DNA of 10,191 nucleotides from positions 1 to 10,191 of the forward strand of contig JAJECR010000209.1 of NCBI GenBank assembly GCA_022821935.1, written 5' to 3'. Source of the stretch: Candidatus Latescibacterota bacterium (GTDB lineage Bacteria; JAAXHH01). Both the position numbers and the translations under genes were made by a program. The first letter of the stretch is position 1, and the number at the start of each line of letters is the position of its first letter. Under the pieces are notes generated by a model that saw nothing but the letters and a program-made list of their open reading frames with translations, was not told the DNA's origin and searched no databases. Positions 7,096 to 10,191 of this stretch are shown here, piece after piece.

Positions 7096-8955
7096 TCACC
7101 ACTTCGGCATCCCCACCGTCACCAGGGCTTCGGTCACCTGCCCGAAGGGCCGGCCGCCCACGGTCAGGTTCAGCGCCACGGGTTGCCGCCGGCATTGCGT
7201 GCCTTCCGGAACGTGGAGCACCAAGTGAAACACCTTCTGTTCTCGCGGCCCCAGGGACAGAGTCATGGTCTCGCTCTGCCAGCCTTCGGGACCCACGAGC
7301 CGGATGCGTGCCGGCTGCTCCATTGGGAAGGGGTTGAGCACCCATCCGCTGAATTCGATAGGTCCGCCTTCAGGCGCGTGGGCGCGATAGGGCACCAGCT
7401 TGCCGCCCTGCGACTCGGCGCCGAAATGGGCCGCGTCGTCATCCAGCATCATGAGCGTGCGGTGGACGTCGTCGAAGGCATCGGCGGCCCGGTCGATCTC
7501 CGCGTACCAGTTGGGTGACGTGCGATAGGGCCGGGTATGGCCCGTGATCACCAGTTCGGGCTCGAAGCGCCTAAGGTCTGCCAGAAACTGTTTGTAGCAC
7601 CCAAGGTCGAGGCCGTTCTTATAGACGTGGTTGGTGAACATGCGCGCGCCGGACTGGTAGCCCACGCCGCCTTCCGCGTCGAAGAAGGCCTGGTCTCCGG
7701 TATGGGCGACGCGGGTCCCGTCGATTTCCATGCAGATCAGCGTGGCGAAACGGGTATGTCCCGACATGGGGTGCAGCGTGATGGGGATGTCTTCCCAGTG
7801 GACCGTCGTGCCGTTGGGTATGTGCCGGGACACCTTGATCGGTTCGTGCCAGAGGCAGGGCCGGTCGTACTTCACCGGGTGCTCCAGCAGGTCGCTGAAC
7901 TGTTCGCCTGCCAGGACCTCCGTCCCGTAGAGACGCTGGAGCATGGGGATGCCGTTGACGTGGTCGTCGTGGAAATGGGAGACGAGGGTCGCGTCGATCC
8001 GGTCGATCCCGAAACGCTTCTTCAGCCCGCTGAGGCCGTGGAGGATCGGGCGGCGATTGGATACGTGCGACTTTTCCGGCCGGAATCCCGCATTCACATG
8101 GTAGCCGTAGTCGATGGACATGACCTTGCCAGTGTCGCTGAGCACGAAATGGGTCTCCGCGCCGGCGTACTTCGAGCGGTACAGGTGGGGAAGCACCTCT
8201 TCAATATCGTCTTCTTCGAGATCTTCCATTGGTTCGGCCACCCCGGGCTGGATCTCCTCGAGGCGTTTCAGATTCGCCTTGAACGCCGCGATGGCGCGCG
8301 CCGGATCGTCTACCGGATCGCCCAGGCTCGGCAGCAGGCGGTCCGTACCGGCCGCGAGCAGCCGGTTGGCGGCGTGGTACAGGTTCCACGCGCCGGTATA
8401 GTCGTTGTAGTTGTACTGCAGGGGCGCCAGGCGGGTCGTCTTGCCTGCCCCGCAGATAACCTCGCCTACAAATCCGATGCGTCTGCCGCCGACCGTCACC
8501 ACATAGCTGCTCGCTCCGTTGGTCATGCCCGGCGTGGGTACGACCTCCCAGGGCAGCCCCGCGATCTCGCGCGTCTCGTAATCCATCATCCAGCCATCGA
8601 CCGGCACGGGCCGGACGGGCGAGAAGCGGTCCCACCGGTTGTCGTAGGAGTTCCAGTGCTGGCGTTCCCGGAAGTGCTGTTCCGGGTCGACGAGATACTC
8701 CTGGTCCCAGTACGGACCCAGTATCCGCGCCCCCTTCTCGTGCAGGCGGATGGCCCCGTCGGTATGGTCGCGGAAGTGGTGGGTGAGGAGGACCGTTACC
8801 GGCCTGCTGCCCGCGATCTCGTCGAGGTGATCCGCCACAAGCCCCGTACCGGCGTTGACGAGGACGACGCCCTCCGGTCCCTCCACAGCGTAAACGTGGC
8901 AGCTGTCCTGAAACTGGTGGATACCTTCTTCGATTCGTTCCCATGGGGAGGACAT
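7096..8955 (-). CDS. Double metallo-beta-lactamase-fold hydrolase, first domain degenerate, with C-terminal beta-sandwich
   Basis: A 619-residue cytoplasmic protein with two MBL-like domains in tandem. Domain 2 (about 265-480) has a full metal-ligand set: SHFHDDH gives H327, H329, D331, H332; then H400 in MSGHT, D421 in HTGDQ, and H473 in ITGHTRPY. Domain 1 (about 1-215) keeps H59, D63 and H64 in LTHHFRDHTDG but the second His is F61. The PGH site is PGM144, the bridging Asp is E165 in FVGEV, and the last His is L211 in PSLGDP, so it is probably not catalytic in the usual way. Residues ~515-617 (GPIEFSGWVLNPF, LSLGPREQKVFHLVL) look like an immunoglobulin-like/NEW3-type beta-sandwich. A helical linker rich in Glu and Asp (225-255) joins the two MBL parts. 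The ATG at 8955 has AAGGAG ten bases upstream and a promoter candidate at 9003-9031. It heads the minus-strand block 31 bases before GH172 copy A. The substrate (ester, lactone or phosphoester) is unknown. Confidence 0.88.
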   Translation of the reverse strand: MSSPWERIEEGIHQFQDSCHVYAVEGPEGVVLVNAGTGLVADHLDEIAGSRPVTVLLTHHFRDHTDGAIRLHEKGARILGPYWDQEYLVDPEQHFRERQHWNSYDNRWDRFSPVRPVPVDGWMMDYETREIAGLPWEVVPTPGMTNGASSYVVTVGGRRIGFVGEVICGAGKTTRLAPLQYNYNDYTGAWNLYHAANRLLAAGTDRLLPSLGDPVDDPARAIAAFKANLKRLEEIQPGVAEPMEDLEEDDIEEVLPHLYRSKYAGAETHFVLSDTGKVMSIDYGYHVNAGFRPEKSHVSNRRPILHGLSGLKKRFGIDRIDATLVSHFHDDHVNGIPMLQRLYGTEVLAGEQFSDLLEHPVKYDRPCLWHEPIKVSRHIPNGTTVHWEDIPITLHPMSGHTRFATLICMEIDGTRVAHTGDQAFFDAEGGVGYQSGARMFTNHVYKNGLDLGCYKQFLADLRRFEPELVITGHTRPYRTSPNWYAEIDRAADAFDDVHRTLMMLDDDAAHFGAESQGGKLVPYRAHAPEGGPIEFSGWVLNPFPMEQPARIRLVGPEGWQSETMTLSLGPREQKVFHLVLHVPEGTQCRRQPVALNLTVGGRPFGQVTEALVTVGMPKW

Positions 8956-9002
8956 AGGTCTGAGGCTCCTTGTGATCCTATGGACGTCGGCCGGAACAGG
9001 AT

Positions 9003-9031
9003 ATTATGCACGCGAACGGGACCGTGGGCAA
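9003..9031 (-). promoter_or_regulatory. Candidate sigma70-type promoter for the minus-strand cluster
   Basis: Read on the minus strand, TTGCCC (9026-9031) and CATAAT (9003-9008) are separated by exactly 17 bases. The -10 matches the consensus at five of six positions and the -35 at four of six. A start point near 8996 would give a leader of about 40 bases containing the AAGGAG of the MBL gene. Position and spacing fit well, but this is consensus matching only. Confidence 0.45.
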
Positions 9032-9050
9032 TACTTACCGCATGACACCC

Positions 9051-9067
9051 TTACAAATGTATTGTAA
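9051..9067. promoter_or_regulatory. 17-bp inverted repeat, candidate operator in the divergent region
   Basis: TTACAA-ATGTA-TTGTAA is a perfect six-base inverted repeat with a five-base centre, in the AT-rich part of an otherwise GC-rich intergenic region. It lies about 20 bases upstream of the -35 proposed for the minus-strand cluster and about 180 bases upstream of the topoisomerase start. The symmetry fits a dimeric regulator, most simply an activator of the minus-strand block. No regulator gene is in the window and the family cannot be named. Confidence 0.4.
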
Positions 9068-9154
9068 TTCGCCATCCGAACGTATAAGTTCAATACAGCG
9101 ATTGCTTTATTCCCCGGAATTCGGCGAGAGTCCGAGTAGCGTCCGATCCGCTGG

Positions 9155-9230
9155 TCCGCGTCCGTACAGATCGCGGTTCGATCCTACAGATTCCGATTCG
9201 CATTCGTACGAAATTCGATCCGCGTCCGTA
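9155..9230. repeat. Short direct repeats in the topoisomerase leader region
   Basis: TCCGCGTCCGTA is at 9155-9166 and again at 9219-9230; TTCGATCC is at 9177-9184 and 9214-9221; CTACAG is at 9184-9189 and 9234-9239. A perfect ten-base palindrome TTCGTACGAA is at 9203-9212. The area is a patchwork of TCCG/TTCG words rather than coding sequence, probably a degenerated local duplication in the 5' leader of the topoisomerase gene. The rest of the ~295-base gap (8956-9249) holds the promoter and dyad listed separately; no RNA gene was recognised. Confidence 0.5.
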
Positions 9231-9249
9231 TCTCTACAGGGGCCTGATC

Positions 9250-10191
9250 TTGGCTGATGTAGAAACCCTATACGACCGCTACTTCCTCGAATACGCCACC
9301 TACGTCGTCAAGAACCGCGCGATTCCCGAAATCGACGACGGCCTGAAGCCCGTTCAGCGCCGCATCCTCCACACGCTCTTCGAGATCGACGACGGCAAGT
9401 ACCACAAGGTGGCCAACGTCGTCGGCCAGACGATGCAGTTCCACCCCCACGGCGACCAGTCCATCTTCGGCGCCCTGGTGTCGCTGGCCAACAAGGACCT
9501 TTTCATCGACAAGCAGGGCAATTTCGGGTCGGTGCTCACCGGGGGACAGGCCTCGGCGGCGCGGTACATCGAGTGCCGGCTCACGCCGCTTGCCCGGGAA
9601 GTGCTGCTCAGCCCGGACATCACGGAGTACGTGGACTCCTACGACGGGCGTGCCCGCGAGCCCGTGGTCTTCCCGGCCAAGATCCCGGTGGCGCTCATCC
9701 TGGGCGCCGAGGGCATCGCCGTGGGCATGTCCACGCGCATCATGCCCCACAATCCCATCGAGGTCATGGAGGCCCAGGTATCCTGCCTCAAGGGGGAGCC
9801 TTTTCAACTCTACCCCGATTTTCCGACCGGCGGGCTCATGGACGTCAGCGAATACGAAGACGGAAACGGGCGTGTGTATACCCGTGCACGGCTGGAACCC
9901 GGGGATGAAGGCGTGGTCATGGTCCGGGCCCTGCCCTTCGGCGAGACGACCGAAAGCCTTATGAAGACGATCGAGGAAGCCGCCCGTTCGAAGCGCATCG
10001 CGGTCTCCGGCCTGACCGACTACACCACCGACGGCGTGGAGATCGAGATCCGTGTCGACCCGGACACGGTCACCGAAGACCTCCTCCGGGGTCTCTACGC
10101 CTTCACGTCCTGTGAAGTCTCCATCGACGCCAACCTCCTGGTCATCAGCGACGGCCATCCCCGCGTGACGACCGTCACGGACGTGATCCGG
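9250..10191 (+). CDS. parC: Type IIA DNA topoisomerase A subunit (topoisomerase IV/gyrase A), 3' end outside window
   Basis: DNA-breaking subunit of topoisomerase IV or gyrase; only the first 314 residues are in the window, open to the end. It starts (M)ADVETLYDRYFLEYATYV, a typical beginning for the ParC-like clade, then DDGLKPVQRRIL (29-40), KVANVVGQTMQFHPHGD (53-69), GNFGSVLTGGQASAARYIE (90-108) with catalytic Tyr106 (R105-Y106), and PAKIPVALILGAEGIAVGMS. No ATG lies in frame after the stop at 9085-9087; TTG at 9250 gives the family-typical N-terminus and has AGGGG seven bases before it. At the quinolone-contact positions (E. coli GyrA S83 and D87) the sequence has Gln70 and Gly74. GyrA and ParC cannot be separated without the C-terminal domain; ParC-type is favoured from the N-terminal motifs. 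It is transcribed divergently from the minus-strand cluster. Confidence 0.92.
   Translation, partial: MADVETLYDRYFLEYATYVVKNRAIPEIDDGLKPVQRRILHTLFEIDDGKYHKVANVVGQTMQFHPHGDQSIFGALVSLANKDLFIDKQGNFGSVLTGGQASAARYIECRLTPLAREVLLSPDITEYVDSYDGRAREPVVFPAKIPVALILGAEGIAVGMSTRIMPHNPIEVMEAQVSCLKGEPFQLYPDFPTGGLMDVSEYEDGNGRVYTRARLEPGDEGVVMVRALPFGETTESLMKTIEEAARSKRIAVSGLTDYTTDGVEIEIRVDPDTVTEDLLRGLYAFTSCEVSIDANLLVISDGHPRVTTVTDVIR

Noticed and set aside
6114..7337. Plus-strand open frame of about 407 codons (and a shorter one at 5023-5757) opposite the GH172 genes
   Set aside because: Two similar antisense frames arise because the sense genes are duplicates. No start signal or motif, and the sense frames carry the family signatures.
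7096..8955. The MBL gene as a beta-lactamase or resistance gene
   Set aside because: The ligand set is the general MBL-fold pattern shared by many hydrolases, and the two-domain architecture and neighbours do not point to beta-lactams.
7537..9045. Long plus-strand open frame (about 500 codons) opposite the MBL gene
   Set aside because: It lies wholly antisense to a gene with clear domain motifs, has no recognisable motif, and is rich in Val, Arg and Asp as expected from the complementary strand of GC-rich coding sequence.
9006..9257. Possible 83-residue plus-strand ORF in the divergent region, ending inside the topoisomerase start
   Set aside because: Serine/arginine-rich low-complexity product with no family likeness. 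It overlaps the minus-strand promoter and the direct repeats, and has no good ribosome site.
9268..10158. Minus-strand open frame of about 296 codons opposite the topoisomerase gene
   Set aside because: Mirror frame of a strongly conserved gene in GC-rich DNA; the sense strand shows the catalytic Tyr region and other topoisomerase motifs.

Overview
The window is about 10.2 kb of GC-rich bacterial chromosome. No phage, insertion sequence, CRISPR array, tRNA or rRNA was seen. The gene content (long-form HisG, a PhyH dioxygenase, tandem DUF2961 proteins, and a type IIA topoisomerase subunit of the 'ADxETLY' type) fits an uncultivated lineage of the Latescibacterota/Poribacteria/Gemmatimonadota kind. 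That placement is an inference from gene content, not from a phylogenetic marker.

Layout. (1) Positions 3-1979, plus strand: the 3' part of hisG (its start lies outside the window), then hisC after a 3-base gap; two histidine biosynthesis genes that look translationally coupled. (2) Positions 2041-8955, minus strand: seven genes in one direction. In transcription order they are a 619-residue double metallo-beta-lactamase-fold protein, two nearly identical DUF2961/GH172 proteins overlapping by ATGA, a phytanoyl-CoA dioxygenase family protein, a DCC-family (DUF393) protein, an alpha/beta hydrolase and an NTF2/SnoaL-like protein. (3) Positions 8956-9249: a divergent control region with a plausible minus-strand promoter, a 17-bp dyad and short direct repeats. 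(4) Positions 9250-10191, plus strand: the 5' part of a type IIA topoisomerase A subunit starting at TTG and running off the window.

How the genes may work together. The HisG/HisC pair is ordinary housekeeping, except for a 15-bp tandem repeat coding for a pentapeptide array at the N-terminus of HisC. The minus-strand block looks like an accessory catabolic unit. The tight MBL-GH172-GH172 core suggests intracellular hydrolysis of a glycoside or sugar anhydride plus a second hydrolytic step. The PhyH, DCC, hydrolase and NTF2 genes follow with larger gaps and may or may not be co-transcribed. The most distinctive observations are the MBL protein whose first domain has lost most metal ligands while the second keeps a full set, the recent GH172 duplication whose copies differ close to the signature motif, the HisC repeat, and non-canonical residues at both quinolone-contact positions of the topoisomerase.
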